Positions 33,538 through 42,400 of a stretch of DNA of 64,000 nt are shown in pieces. Within the stretch, counting starts at the first letter, position 1; each line of letters starts with the position of its first letter. This DNA comes from Pistricoccus aurantiacus (GTDB taxonomy: Bacteria; Pseudomonadota; Gammaproteobacteria; Pseudomonadales; Halomonadaceae). The notes under the pieces are model-generated. The model saw only the letters and a list, made by a program, of their open reading frames with translations. It did not search any database and was not told the DNA's origin. The translations under genes and the position numbers were made by a program. The stretch lies in the NCBI RefSeq assembly GCF_042682565.1, contig NZ_JBHUIC010000005.1; one strand, written 5' to 3'.

Positions 33538-33954
33538 ATGATCGAACTTACCCCCAGCGATACGCCTCATGTCATCGCCATGCGCGCCAGCGGTCGGGTC
33601 GATGAAAAGGATTTGCAGCGCGTCATCGACACCATCGAGGATCTCAAGAAGACCCAGCCCCGCATCAGCCTTTACGCGGAACTCGACGAGATGCGCTGGA
33701 TGACGTTTACCGCCTTTCTGCGCGATCTGGGGTATGGGCTGACCCAGGTCGGAGAGATGGATCGTTTCTACCGCGCCGCCATCGTCACGGACAAGCAATG
33801 GATGAAGCACATTACGCGGCTGGAAAACCGGCTGTTTCGCGATTTCGAGATTCGCACCTTCCCGATCCGGGACAAGGAGGCCGCCTGGACCTGGGTGAAG
33901 CATCAGCCGGACAGCCCCAGCACCGAAACGGTTGGCAAGGCGGAAGGGATCTGA
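33538..33954 (+). CDS. SpoIIAA-like (STAS-type) protein
   Basis: The 138-residue product fits the SpoIIAA-like family: 'HVIAMRASGRVDEKDLQRVI', a central 'RISLYAELDEMRWMTFTAFL', then 'MDRFYRAAIVTDKQWMKHIT' and 'IRTFPIRDKEAAWTWV'. The fold is a STAS-like lipid- or nucleotide-associated module. The ATG at 33538 has GGAGAG eleven bases upstream; a start 45 bases earlier lacks an RBS. Function unknown. Confidence 0.87.
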   Translation: MIELTPSDTPHVIAMRASGRVDEKDLQRVIDTIEDLKKTQPRISLYAELDEMRWMTFTAFLRDLGYGLTQVGEMDRFYRAAIVTDKQWMKHITRLENRLFRDFEIRTFPIRDKEAAWTWVKHQPDSPSTETVGKAEGI

Positions 33955-34097
33955 GCGTACCATTCCTTTGCATCAAGATAATAGAGGAGACACACATCAC
34001 ACCAGCCAGTGCGTCCAATTCAGATCGCGCGCTGCATGCAAGGGCTAAAAACGAAGAAGGGAACCAGCCTAAACGGCTGATTCCCCGGGAAATTTTG

Positions 34098-34185
34098 TGG
34101 CGGAGGGGGAGGGATTCGAACCCTCGAAGCCTTTCGACTTACACACTTTCCAGGCGTGCTCCTTCGACCGCTCGGACACCCCTCC
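34098..34185 (-). tRNA. tRNA-Ser (GGA)
   Basis: Minus-strand cloverleaf with acceptor GGAGGGG/CCCCTCC, discriminator G and an encoded CCA. The anticodon loop reads CTGGAAA with anticodon GGA, and there is a long type II variable arm, as expected for serine. Confidence 0.96.
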
Positions 34186-34237
34186 GTATTGTCATTCCTT
34201 GCGCTCGGCGTGAGCCGCGCGCATTGGAACGGCGCAT

Positions 34238-34266
34238 ACATTATCGAGCTAAGCCTTAGATTGCAA
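34238..34266 (-). promoter_or_regulatory. Sigma-70 promoter for tRNA-Ser
   Basis: On the minus strand TTGCAA (34261-34266), a 17-base spacer and TAATGT (34238-34243) precede the tRNA-Ser gene by about 50 bases, with a GC-rich discriminator. Predicted by eye from consensus and spacing. Confidence 0.55.
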
Positions 34267-34274
34267 GACAATTT

Positions 34275-34790
34275 TCAGGCATTCGCCCTGGGAGGCGGCA
34301 GCACGACGTAATCGCCTTGTGCTTGCATACATAAGCCATCGTCACAGTAGATCTCTTGTAACAAAGCTATACGCCCCCTGCCTTTTTCTGCAAGCGCCGT
34401 ATCGAGCCTTTGACCGGCGGCGGCGTCTCGGGGGCGACAAACCAGCCGATAGTCATCATGTACCGGGGCGATAAACCGTTGGCCGGCATCCGCTACCACT
34501 ACATCCTGTTGACGGCCTTGGGCACGCAGCCAGAGCGTTACCCAGCACCAGCCGATCAAGGTGGTCTGGGCGGCCAGACCGCCGCCGAAGCCGGTGCCCT
34601 TGTCGTTGAGATTGGCGCTCAAGGCCAAGTCCCAGTTCAGCACTTCGCCTTGCCACCGCATCCTCTTGATGCCCAGTGACGGCACCAGAGGAATCGCCTC
34701 GCACAGCCAGCGGTGAAATGCCTCGAGATTCTCGGACTGACCGTTTGGCGGCAAGGGTAAAGGAGGATGAGGGATACCTGTTTGGCGCAT
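34275..34790 (-). CDS. YiiD C-terminal-type putative thioesterase
   Basis: The 171-residue single-domain hotdog-fold protein has 'HRWLCEAIPLVPSLGIK', 'NLNDKGTGFGGGLAAQTTLI' and 'LVVLPP'-like ends typical of the YiiD_C putative thioesterase domain, without the GNAT domain found in E. coli YiiD. It lies 16 bp downstream of the nitroreductase gene on the same strand. Substrate unknown. Confidence 0.85.
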   Translation of the reverse strand: MRQTGIPHPPLPLPPNGQSENLEAFHRWLCEAIPLVPSLGIKRMRWQGEVLNWDLALSANLNDKGTGFGGGLAAQTTLIGWCWVTLWLRAQGRQQDVVVADAGQRFIAPVHDDYRLVCRPRDAAAGQRLDTALAEKGRGRIALLQEIYCDDGLCMQAQGDYVVLPPPRANA

Positions 34791-34806
34791 GGCTTAGCAC
34801 CTATCG

Positions 34807-35367
34807 TTAGTTCCAGCGTTCGACGAAATCCGCTGGATCGCGCTCCGGTAGCGGCTTGTTGCGGCCCCCGGGCTGGCCGAGATATAAAAAGGCGACGATC
34901 TCGTCATGCTCGCCTAGTCCCAATCCTTTTCGCACCGTGGCATCGAAGGCGAAATGACCGGTGCGCCACATGGCGCCGAGCCCTTGAGCCTGGGCCGCCA
35001 TCAGCATGGCATGGGCCGCACAGCCCGCGGAGAGCACCTGCTCGAGCTTGGGTACCTTGGGCAGTTCCGGTGTCACCTTGGCGATCACAGCAATGACCAT
35101 CGGCGCCCGCAAGGGTTTCTTGCGTGCGGCATTGAGCTTCTTGTCCTCGGTTTGCGGATCTTCCCGATATTCCGCCTCGGCGAACAGTTCCCCCAGGCGC
35201 TCGAGCCCTTCACCGGAGAACTCGATAAAACGCCAGGGGGTCAGTTCCTTGTGATCCGGCGCCCGCAACGCCGCACGATAGATGGCGTCCAGTTGCTCTG
35301 CGCTGGGCGCGGGGCCCATCAGCTTACCCATGGAGTTACGTTCATGCAGCAGTGTCATGGCATCCAT
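34807..35367 (-). CDS. Nitroreductase family protein (YdjA-like)
   Basis: The 186-residue FMN-dependent oxidoreductase is short, as is YdjA. Visible motifs are 'ERNSMGKLMGPAPSAEQLDA' at the N-terminus (flavin phosphate contact by the Arg/Ser start), 'RAPDHKELTPWRFIEFSG' and 'LMAAQAQGLGAMWRTG' in the second half, ending 'FLYLGQPGG'. Substrate is not readable; such enzymes reduce nitro and quinone compounds. Probably co-transcribed with the thioesterase-like gene. Confidence 0.9.
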   Translation of the reverse strand: MDAMTLLHERNSMGKLMGPAPSAEQLDAIYRAALRAPDHKELTPWRFIEFSGEGLERLGELFAEAEYREDPQTEDKKLNAARKKPLRAPMVIAVIAKVTPELPKVPKLEQVLSAGCAAHAMLMAAQAQGLGAMWRTGHFAFDATVRKGLGLGEHDEIVAFLYLGQPGGRNKPLPERDPADFVERWN

Positions 35368-35463
35368 CGAAATCTCCTTGAAACATGTCTTTCTGCCACT
35401 CTACGCGAGACGCTCACTGACGCGCCAGACGCAGCGACTCGAAGGAACGTTCCCTTTTCATGT

Positions 35464-36240
35464 TCAGCTCCTGATGCCTTTGCCCCGCCCCAGCATCCAT
35501 AGCGCCACGCCGTAGAACACTAGAATAAAGGCGGCGACAGCGATCAAGGCGAAGACAACGGGAATGTCCGACACGCCCAGAAAGCCATAGCGGAAGACGT
35601 TGACCATATACAGAATGGGATTGAGCATCGATACGCTCTGCCAGAAATTCGGCAGCAGATCGATAGAATAGAACACCCCGCCCAGGTAGGTCAGCGGCGT
35701 CAGCACGAAGATCGGCACGATGGAGATATCATCGAACTTGTTGGCCACCAAGGCGTTGATGAAACCGCCGATGGAAAACAGCATCGCGGTCATGGTCACC
35801 ACCGCCAAGGTCAACAGCGGATGCTCCACCCGGACCTGGGTGAAGAACAGCGAGACCAGGGTGACGATCAGACCGACCCCCAGGCCGCGAGCCATGCCGC
35901 CGATCACGAAGCCGGAAAGCACTACCCAGTTGGGCATCGGCGAAACCATCATCTCCTCGACGCTGCGCTGAAACTTGTTGGAGAAGAAGCTCGATGCCAC
36001 GTTGGAATAGCTGTTGGTGATCACCGACATCATGATCAGCCCCGGCACGATGTAGTCCATGTAATCGAAGCCGTCCATCTCGCCGATTCGCGAGCCGATC
36101 AGGTTGCCGAAGATGATGAAATACATGGTCATGGTGATGGAAGGCGGCAGCAGGGTCTGCGGCCAGATGCGTGTAAAACGCCGTACTTCCTTGGTCACCA
36201 GAGTCCACAGCGCGATCGCGACTTGCCAAGGATGCATCAA
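35464..36240 (-). CDS. ABC-2 transporter permease (YadH-like)
   Basis: The 258-residue permease has six transmembrane segments and the ABC-2 signature region 'TPLTYLGGVFYSIDLLPNFW' near residue 180. It closely resembles YadH of E. coli. The ATG overlaps the ATP-binding subunit's stop by four bases. Together the two form an exporter of unknown substrate. Confidence 0.92.
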   Translation of the reverse strand: MMHPWQVAIALWTLVTKEVRRFTRIWPQTLLPPSITMTMYFIIFGNLIGSRIGEMDGFDYMDYIVPGLIMMSVITNSYSNVASSFFSNKFQRSVEEMMVSPMPNWVVLSGFVIGGMARGLGVGLIVTLVSLFFTQVRVEHPLLTLAVVTMTAMLFSIGGFINALVANKFDDISIVPIFVLTPLTYLGGVFYSIDLLPNFWQSVSMLNPILYMVNVFRYGFLGVSDIPVVFALIAVAAFILVFYGVALWMLGRGKGIRS

Positions 36241-37223
36241 TGAATCTCCGTGCGGGCGGTTTGTGTCTCGCCATGATCGATCCGGGACTGAGTATCCGAG
36301 GCTTTTTTATCCGACACCATGGCCACGAACATCTCTTCCAGACGATTGGCGCGGTTACGCATGGAGACTACCTGAATACCTTGAGCGGAAAGCGCCTCGA
36401 ATATCTGATTGAGCGCCTGGCCACGCCTGACCGCCACGGAAAGCTGAGAGCTTTCGGTCTGCGCTATCTCGAAGCCTGTTATCTCGGGGATGGTCTCGAC
36501 CGGCGTTGCCAGGTCGAACAGAAAGGTTTCCGTATCCAGCTCCGCCAATAACCCGCGTACGCTGGTGTTCTTGACGATATCGCCATGATTGATGATGGCG
36601 ATATTACGACACAGGCTTTCGGCTTCCTCCAGATAGTGTGTCGTCAGGATGATGGTGGTGCCTTCCTCTCGATTGATACGCCGCAGGTAATCCCACATGC
36701 TGCGCCGAAGCTCGATATCCACCCCGGCGGTAGGCTCATCCAGAATCAGCAGCCGAGGGCGATGCATCAGGGCCCGAGCTATCATCAGGCGACGCTTCAT
36801 GCCACCGGACAGCATGCGCGCGCTGCCCTTGCGCTTGTCCCACAGGCCGAGATCCTTGAGTAGACTTTGCGCACGCGGCTTGGCCTCCTTCATCCGCATG
36901 CCGTAATAGCCCGCCTGGGTCAGGATGATATCCTCGACTTTCTCGAACTGATTGAAATTGAATTCCTGAGGCACTACACCGATGTTGTACTTGGCCTTGG
37001 CGAAATCCTTGTCGATATCGATGCCGAACACCTTGACCTGCCCCGCGGTCTTTTGCACCAGGGAGCACACTACCCCCAAGGTGGTGGATTTTCCCGCGCC
37101 GTTGGGCCCAAGAAGCGCGAAGAAATCCCCTTGAGCCACCTCGAGATCGATACCCCTCAAGGCATGAAAACCGTTTCCGTACACTTTGGTCAGACCTTGA
37201 ATGGACAATGCCGATTCGGCCAT
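36237..37223 (-). CDS. ABC transporter ATP-binding protein (YadG-like)
   Basis: The 328-residue ATPase has Walker A 'GPNGAGKSTT' near residue 40, signature 'LSGGMKRRLMIARAL' near 138, Walker B 'LLILDEPTAGVD' near 160 and the switch His in 'TTHYLEEAE'. A C-terminal extension after residue 225 is typical of ABC-2-linked subunits. First gene of the yadGH-type pair; MarR lies upstream on the same strand with an inverted repeat in between. Confidence 0.93.
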   Translation of the reverse strand: MAESALSIQGLTKVYGNGFHALRGIDLEVAQGDFFALLGPNGAGKSTTLGVVCSLVQKTAGQVKVFGIDIDKDFAKAKYNIGVVPQEFNFNQFEKVEDIILTQAGYYGMRMKEAKPRAQSLLKDLGLWDKRKGSARMLSGGMKRRLMIARALMHRPRLLILDEPTAGVDIELRRSMWDYLRRINREEGTTIILTTHYLEEAESLCRNIAIINHGDIVKNTSVRGLLAELDTETFLFDLATPVETIPEITGFEIAQTESSQLSVAVRRGQALNQIFEALSAQGIQVVSMRNRANRLEEMFVAMVSDKKASDTQSRIDHGETQTARTEIH

Positions 37224-37248
37224 GAAACGCCTCGTCTAAAATTGTTAG

Positions 37249-37274
37249 ATGTCATACGAATAGCGTTATGACAT
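37249..37274. promoter_or_regulatory. Inverted repeat upstream of the ABC operon
   Basis: ATGTCATA at 37249-37256 and TATGACAT at 37267-37274 are perfect inverted arms with a 10-base spacer, 26 bases before the ATPase start. The TCATA/TATGA cores are also present in the palindrome upstream of marR, so it may be a second MarR site; it could alternatively be a weak hairpin. Confidence 0.5.
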
Positions 37275-37312
37275 TGGGTCGTGACGCGGAAACTCAACCA
37301 GAGCAAAGGATT

Positions 37313-37735
37313 TCATTGTCCGCCGGGGACAAGCAGCTTCTCCTGCAGATGCATGAGTTCCGGCTGGTGCAGCTCTGCGATTCGCCCTACCAGACGATTG
37401 CCCTTCTCCAGCAGGTGCACTTGCATCTGGCGCCGGTCGCGCTGGCCGGGTCGACGCTCCACCAACCCAGCTTCCTCGCAACGATCAATCAGCGCGACGG
37501 TACCGTGATGCTTGGCTTGAAGCCGCTCCGCCAGTTCACCTACCGTCGCCCATCCACGTCCTTCGCAGGCCTTGAGGTGGAGCAGCAACTGATATTGAAG
37601 TGGCGTCAGACCTTGAGCCCGACACAGGTCATCGCTTTGACGTAGAAAACAGCGCAGACGATAACGGAACTGCGATAGCCGTTGAAAATCCTTGTCGGTC
37701 AGCGAATTAGGTTTTTTGGCTGAATAGCGCTCCAC
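37313..37735 (-). CDS. MarR-family transcriptional regulator
   Basis: The 140-residue protein has the winged helix at about residues 38-105: 'GLTPLQYQLLLHLKAC', recognition region 'TVGELAERLQAKHHGTVALI' and wing 'GLVERRPGQRDRRQMQVHL'. The GTG at 37735 is chosen because AAGGAG lies six bases upstream; an in-frame GTG at 37768 lacks an RBS. A perfect palindrome lies 41 bases upstream, so autoregulation and control of the divergent membrane gene are likely. The ligand is unknown. Confidence 0.9.
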   Translation of the reverse strand: MERYSAKKPNSLTDKDFQRLSQFRYRLRCFLRQSDDLCRAQGLTPLQYQLLLHLKACEGRGWATVGELAERLQAKHHGTVALIDRCEEAGLVERRPGQRDRRQMQVHLLEKGNRLVGRIAELHQPELMHLQEKLLVPGGQ

Positions 37736-37775
37736 GCCGGCCTCCTTGACAGAATGATGCACGACCACTATTAAA

Positions 37776-37790
37776 TATCATACTATGATA
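37776..37790. promoter_or_regulatory. Perfect 15-bp palindrome, probable MarR operator
   Basis: TATCATA-C-TATGATA is a perfect inverted repeat in the intergenic region between the MarR gene and the divergent Yip1-family gene. MarR proteins usually bind such AT-rich palindromes of about 16-20 bp. Confidence 0.75.
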
Positions 37791-37841
37791 TAAAAGACTC
37801 GCCGGGTCTTTCACAAGTCTGTTTGCATGGAAAGGTGCGCC

Positions 37842-38405
37842 ATGAATGTCATGACCGTTATCAGCTTGCCCTTTAGCCGCCGCTCCGGCTGGCGAGAACT
37901 CCAGCAGCGCCAGCCTCCGATCCCTCTGCTGGCCTGGGTGGTGGTATTACCCATGTCGCTGATACCGCCGCTGATGCTTTACTATGCCGGCACACATTAC
38001 GGAAACGACTTTGCGCCAGGTTTCGCGGATCGCTCCTGGCGCCATATCACCACCATTCTGTTCTTGGCGGAGTTGCTGACCTTCTTCGTCATGGGCTGGT
38101 TGATTCACTCCATCGCCAACAGTCGTGAACTATCGATCAGCTATCACGACGCCTATCTGCTTGCCGCCATGGCGCCTCTACCCTTGTGGAGTTCGGCGCT
38201 GGTACTGTTCGTTCCCAGCCTTTTGCTCAATGCCCTGGCGGTGCTGGTGGCCCTGGGCATTTCCTGCAGCCTGATCTATCACGGCTTGCAAGCGCTTTGC
38301 CGGCGAGAAGGCAACGATATAGTGGCCATGTCGGCCACCTACACCGTCATTGCCTGCGGCATACTCGCCTGGGGTTTGTTGATGGCAGTCGTCTGGGCGT
38401 ATTAG
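37842..38405 (+). CDS. Yip1-family membrane protein
   Basis: The 187-residue polytopic protein has five predicted membrane segments and the Yip1-like opening 'VVVLPMSLIPPLMLYYAG'. AAAGG sits seven bases before the ATG at 37842, so that start is chosen over 37827. It is divergent from the MarR gene and shares its palindromic intergenic region. Role unknown; it is the last chromosomal gene before the island. Confidence 0.75.
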   Translation: MNVMTVISLPFSRRSGWRELQQRQPPIPLLAWVVVLPMSLIPPLMLYYAGTHYGNDFAPGFADRSWRHITTILFLAELLTFFVMGWLIHSIANSRELSISYHDAYLLAAMAPLPLWSSALVLFVPSLLLNALAVLVALGISCSLIYHGLQALCRREGNDIVAMSATYTVIACGILAWGLLMAVVWAY

Positions 38406-38526
38406 GGCGAGATGCAAGGAGAGAAAGGTCAGCGGACCCATGGCGCACGCACGCCCCTATTGACGCCATAAAAGGCGGCGTTCTGGGGCACTGAAGAATG
38501 GGGCGTATCAGAATTGGCTGGGTTCT

Positions 38527-38573
38527 TGGAGCAGGAAACGAGATTAGACCGGGGTGGCGCTCCATCTCGCGAC
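38527..38573 (-). repeat. Left island repeat (tRNA-Gly 3' fragment with hairpin insert)
   Basis: The segment reads TGGAGCAGGAAACGAGATT, then a GC-rich hairpin insert containing TGGCGCTCCA, then CTCGCGAC. The outer parts match the 3' acceptor and T-arm of tRNA-Gly at 47594-47668, and the whole unit matches the repeat at 47519-47572 with few changes, in the same orientation. It marks the left boundary of the island and is a candidate attachment-site remnant. Confidence 0.8.
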
Positions 38574-38714
38574 GCTGCAGAAAGCCATTGAATAACAAAT
38601 ACTTGAGTCACGCCCGGCGTCTGTACCAGTCGATTTCACCTTGTCCCATCATTTCTCATGTCGACTGATAGAACAAATGATGGGACAGAGATTTAGGCCT
38701 GCGGGGTCGGAAGG

Positions 38715-38950
38715 ATGGGAAAACTGTCGGTCAAGCGCGTGCCGCAACCCATGAGCCGGGGATGTATTGTGACGGCGATGGACTCAATCTCCGGGTCGGT
38801 CCGACCGGCACGAAATCTTGGATCCTGCGCACCCTCGTTCATGGTAGGCGGCGCGATCTGGGGCTTGGCAGTCTGGCCTGAATGAGCCTCGCTGAGGCCC
38901 GCGAGGAAGCGCACACGCTGCGCACCGAGGCTCGGTCGGGGCGCGACCCG
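38715..38950 (+). pseudogene. Tyrosine recombinase (integrase) N-terminal remnant
   Basis: Starts MGKLSVKRVPQPMSRG, shifts frame near 38740-38760 and continues as DGDGLNLRVGPTGTKSW, then HGRRRDLGLGSLA, a stop, MSLAEAREEAHTLRTEARS and another stop. This is the Arm DNA-binding (DUF4102) start of P4-type integrases, with at least one frameshift and two stops; the catalytic domain is gone. It sits 140 bases inside the left repeat, where an integrase is expected beside an attachment site. Confidence 0.85.
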
Positions 38951-38966
38951 TGAGGCAGCACGCGAG

Positions 38967-39277
38967 GTACTGATCGAGGACTGGGACCGTGATCGGCAGG
39001 CCGACCCGGAGGCCAGCCATATCATCCCGACCCATACCAATGACGAGGTGCACGCATTGAACCATGCCGCGCGGGCGACTACGCGGGCTACCGAGCCTCC
39101 AGCAAGGCCATGTCGGACATGGCCCGCAGCCGGCAACGCGACCCACAATTGGACTCCCTTCTCGCAAACCGCAAACGCGACCTGGGCATCTCCTGCAATT
39201 CCGGGAGGCGACTCGGCCGGGAACTCGCCTTCAGCTACGGGCTAGACCTCGGGCGCAGCTGCGGCTTGGGCCTCTGA
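38967..39277 (+). pseudogene. TraA/MobA-type relaxase remnant (helicase and C-terminal pieces)
   Basis: The first piece, up to about 39070, encodes VLIEDWDRDRQADPEASHII then PTHTNDEVHALNHAAR, the helicase-domain motif of TraA-type conjugative relaxases. A shifted frame from 39071 encodes AGDYAGYRASSKAMSDMARS and RKRDLGISCNSGRRLGREL, ending at a TGA, which is the extreme C-terminus of the same protein family. The middle is deleted. It shows that the island came from a conjugative or mobilisable element. Confidence 0.8.
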
Positions 39278-39287
39278 CACCCATCCG

Positions 39288-39365
39288 ATCCGCCGCCGTC
39301 CGCACGTCATTGCCCGGACCTGCCTGTCCCGCTCCACCCTCTACCGCAAGATCGCCGAGCGCTAT
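39288..39365 (+). pseudogene. AlpA-like regulator remnant
   Basis: A short frame encodes RPHVIARTCLSRSTLYRKIA, the helix-turn-helix of AlpA/excisionase-type regulators found next to P4-type integrases. It has no start codon or C-terminal part. Weak but consistent with its neighbours. Confidence 0.5.
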
Positions 39366-39460
39366 GTTGGCTTGCTTGTTCGCAGCTTCGCAAAGGAGGC
39401 ACTGTTGTACGGGGACCTCGCAAAGGATCCGGCAGCGCAAGCCGCTATAAAAAACTCAGC

Positions 39461-42400
39461 TCAGCGACGCAGTTCTGCAGCGCCGGCCCAACGACCCGAA
39501 AACCGGACGGTGAACTCCACGTCGGTCATGTGTGGTTTAAGCGCCTCATAGTGTTTTTCCACTTTGGCACGCCAGTCCCGACCGCGACCGCGCGCGGCCT
39601 TGCTGCTCTTGAGCTCGTGGACCGCTGGAATGACCATGTGCCAGCACGAGTCCACCCCCGTGTTCTGGAACCGTTTCAACAGCCCGTCCGGGGCATCGAT
39701 ATGCGCCGTATCGACCTCGCAAGCGCCCAGCATCAGGCTCTGCAATCCGTGCCGGTTCTTGCGGACTCCGGCACCGCGCTTGAGGTCGCGGTCCGGCGTC
39801 ATGAAGCGGGTGTTCGAGACCTGCGTCAGGCGCGCGTGTGGAGAGAGACCGGCGCCGGCCAAACCCGGGAACCGGATGTTGATGCTCTGGATGCGACGGT
39901 CGTACTGCCCGGGGTAAAAGACATCAAACATCTCGTCGGTCAGCTGGAAATAGACCTCGCCCTGAGTCGTCAGGTCCTCGAGGGCCGAATGGTCGCTTCC
40001 GACTGCGGTCAGCTCGCTCAGCGAGAAACGCAACTCCGTCGTCTGGCTGGCCTTGTCGAGAATGGCCTGGATATAGGCCATCTCAAGCCGCTCGATGTCC
40101 AGGGCCAGGCGATGCGGCGCGTTGAACTTGTCGATGTGGCCGCCAAGGCTCGTGGTGCGCAGGAACGTCGCGCCGTCGGCGAGTTCCGTCTCGTCCTCGT
40201 AGAGCTGCACCAGCAGTCTGCAGAACTCCTGCGTCGTCGCCCATTCCTCGGCATAGAGCGCCTCGAGGTCCTCGCGGAACGGCTTGTAGAAGGATGTTCC
40301 TCCGAAGACCTCGTTCCACTCCTTGCGAAGGCCCTTGGCGCCGTCGTGCTGCGCCGAGAGCTCGTCGCGAATCGCCTTCTGGTGCGCGACGGCCATCGAC
40401 GCCTTCGCGAGCTCCTCGCCGTCGAGGACGAGCTGCGCGGCTAGCTCGGCCGTCTTGCGGCCCATGCCATAAGCCTCGGCGGTCAAGGCTTTCAGGGCCT
40501 TGGTCTCGGACTTCATGTTCCAGTGATAGAGAAACAGGACGATGTCGCCGGTCATCATGGCCAGGTCGGCCTGTTCGAGGTTCTGTCCTCCGTTCGAGAA
40601 CCCGAACGTGTTCGGTATCGTGGACTTGAAGCCTGCCGAGATCTTCTGGGCGAGGTTCTTGTAGGTCACGCGTTGCCCCTTGACCGTCGCCAGCAGGACG
40701 TCGTCCGTCTGGTCGAACACCTCGGCGGCCTTCTCGAGGGCCCTCATCGTGTGGTTGCCGAGGGCGACGGTGGACTTAGCGACCTTGGTGGTCTTGATCG
40801 CGACCTCCATTCCGGCCGCCTCGACCGCGAAGTCCTGCAGGCCGACCGCGCGCCCGGACCTCCTCACGGCGGCGTCCATGCGGACCTCCTCCAGCCGCGC
40901 GCCGCCCTCCTTCTCGCTCGCGTCCTGGAGGCGATGGCTGGTGAGCTTGAGGTTGTTGATGTGGCCCTTCGCGGCACGGATGACGTAGGGGAAGCCCAGC
41001 GGGCTGTCGAACGCGGCCTCGCCGCCGCCGCTGCCCGGGGTCGACCGGCTCTTGGCGGTTCGCTGGAGGACCAGCGGGTCGATCGGCTGAGCCAGGAGCG
41101 GCACGTCCAGCGGCTGCCCGTCCAGGTCCAGCCAGTGGCGCAGGTTCGAGAGCCGCCCCTCGAGCGTCGCATGAAGGCCGCGCAGCTCGCCGTTGTAGGG
41201 CGGCAGGAAGCCATCGTACCCGTCCCGAGCGGCCTCGCCGAGGGTCGGATCCGTCCAGGGCGTCGCGGTCAGGGCCTCGAGCGTGTCCGACAGGTTGTCC
41301 GAGAAGAACTGCTTGGCCGACACGTAGAGCGCCTTGGCCCGTTGCAGGCTCTCCTGTGTTTGCCGCTCGTACTCCGCGTCGCCGGCGTCGAGCAGCACCT
41401 CCAGCATGTTCCTGATGGTGGTCTGCTGGTAGTAGAACGGATAGTCCCGCGCGATCCGGTCCGGGTCGACGATCACATCGCCCGTGTCGAAGGCCAGCCC
41501 GCCCGTGGGCTCTGTCGCGGTGTGAAGCGGTTTGACGCGCCACGGCATTTCGAGCTGCGGGTCAAAGATCCGCCGCAGCCACTGCATCGCCAGATCAAAC
41601 TGCCCGCTGCTGGCGTAGCCTGCCGCGATGGCCGAGGGAATATGATAGAAAACTTCCCAGCCATAGGCGCCATAGGCACTGTCGAAATCGAAGGTCTGCG
41701 CGGGGATGCGCTCGGGTGACAGCCCGGTCTCGTCACCCTGGTAGATCTGGTCGAGCGTCGTTTCGAAGTCCTCCAGGAACGTCCCGAAATCCTCCTCCCC
41801 CGACTGATTCCGAGGCAGGAACAGGGTTTCGCAGCCGCCCGGCCGCGGCATGGTCTTGGCCAGCGCCGACAATACGGACGACGAATTGGACAGCAGGAAG
41901 GTTTCGGCGTTCGTCCGGTTCACCTCGTCCGCAAGATGCATGAAGTTGCGGCTGCCGTGCTCGCCGGTCTGCGCCCAAGCCGTGTTCGTCTTGCCCCGGG
42001 GCGGGTGCAGGACGAGAGTTTCGACGTCGAACCACGCGCTGGCCGGAAGATTTCTTCCTTGGGACGTGAGGTATTTCGGTTTGCCGGTGTTCGAGCGGAG
42101 CTTCAGGTCGACCGGCGAAACCCGCCGCTCGACCTTCGCCTTGATCCTCAGGATCGCCGGTCCCGAGCCGTCGAACTGCCATTCGTCGGGCAATGGGATC
42201 CTGGTCCAGAGAAAGACGTGCGGGTCGGACCAAAGGGTTTTGGCCGGGGTTGAGGAAAACCCTCTCGCCAGAAGGGCTTCGTCTTGCGACACGGTGCGGG
42301 ACTCGACCGTCCTGCGTTCCCCGGACTTGGTTTCGAACTCCAGGTGCCATCGCGCCGAGATCTTGCAAGGCTCGGTCTCCTCGACCTTCAACGCCTCGAA

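Noticed and set aside
38411..38526. Possible hairpin ACGCC/GGCGT near 38460-38480 as terminator
   Set aside because: The stem is only five bases with a mixed tail, too weak to report as a terminator for the Yip1-family gene.
40523..41719. 398-residue and other long frames antisense to the Tc toxin gene
   Set aside because: The toxin reading frame carries continuous TcA motifs, and the antisense products are Arg/Gly/Pro-rich without family similarity.
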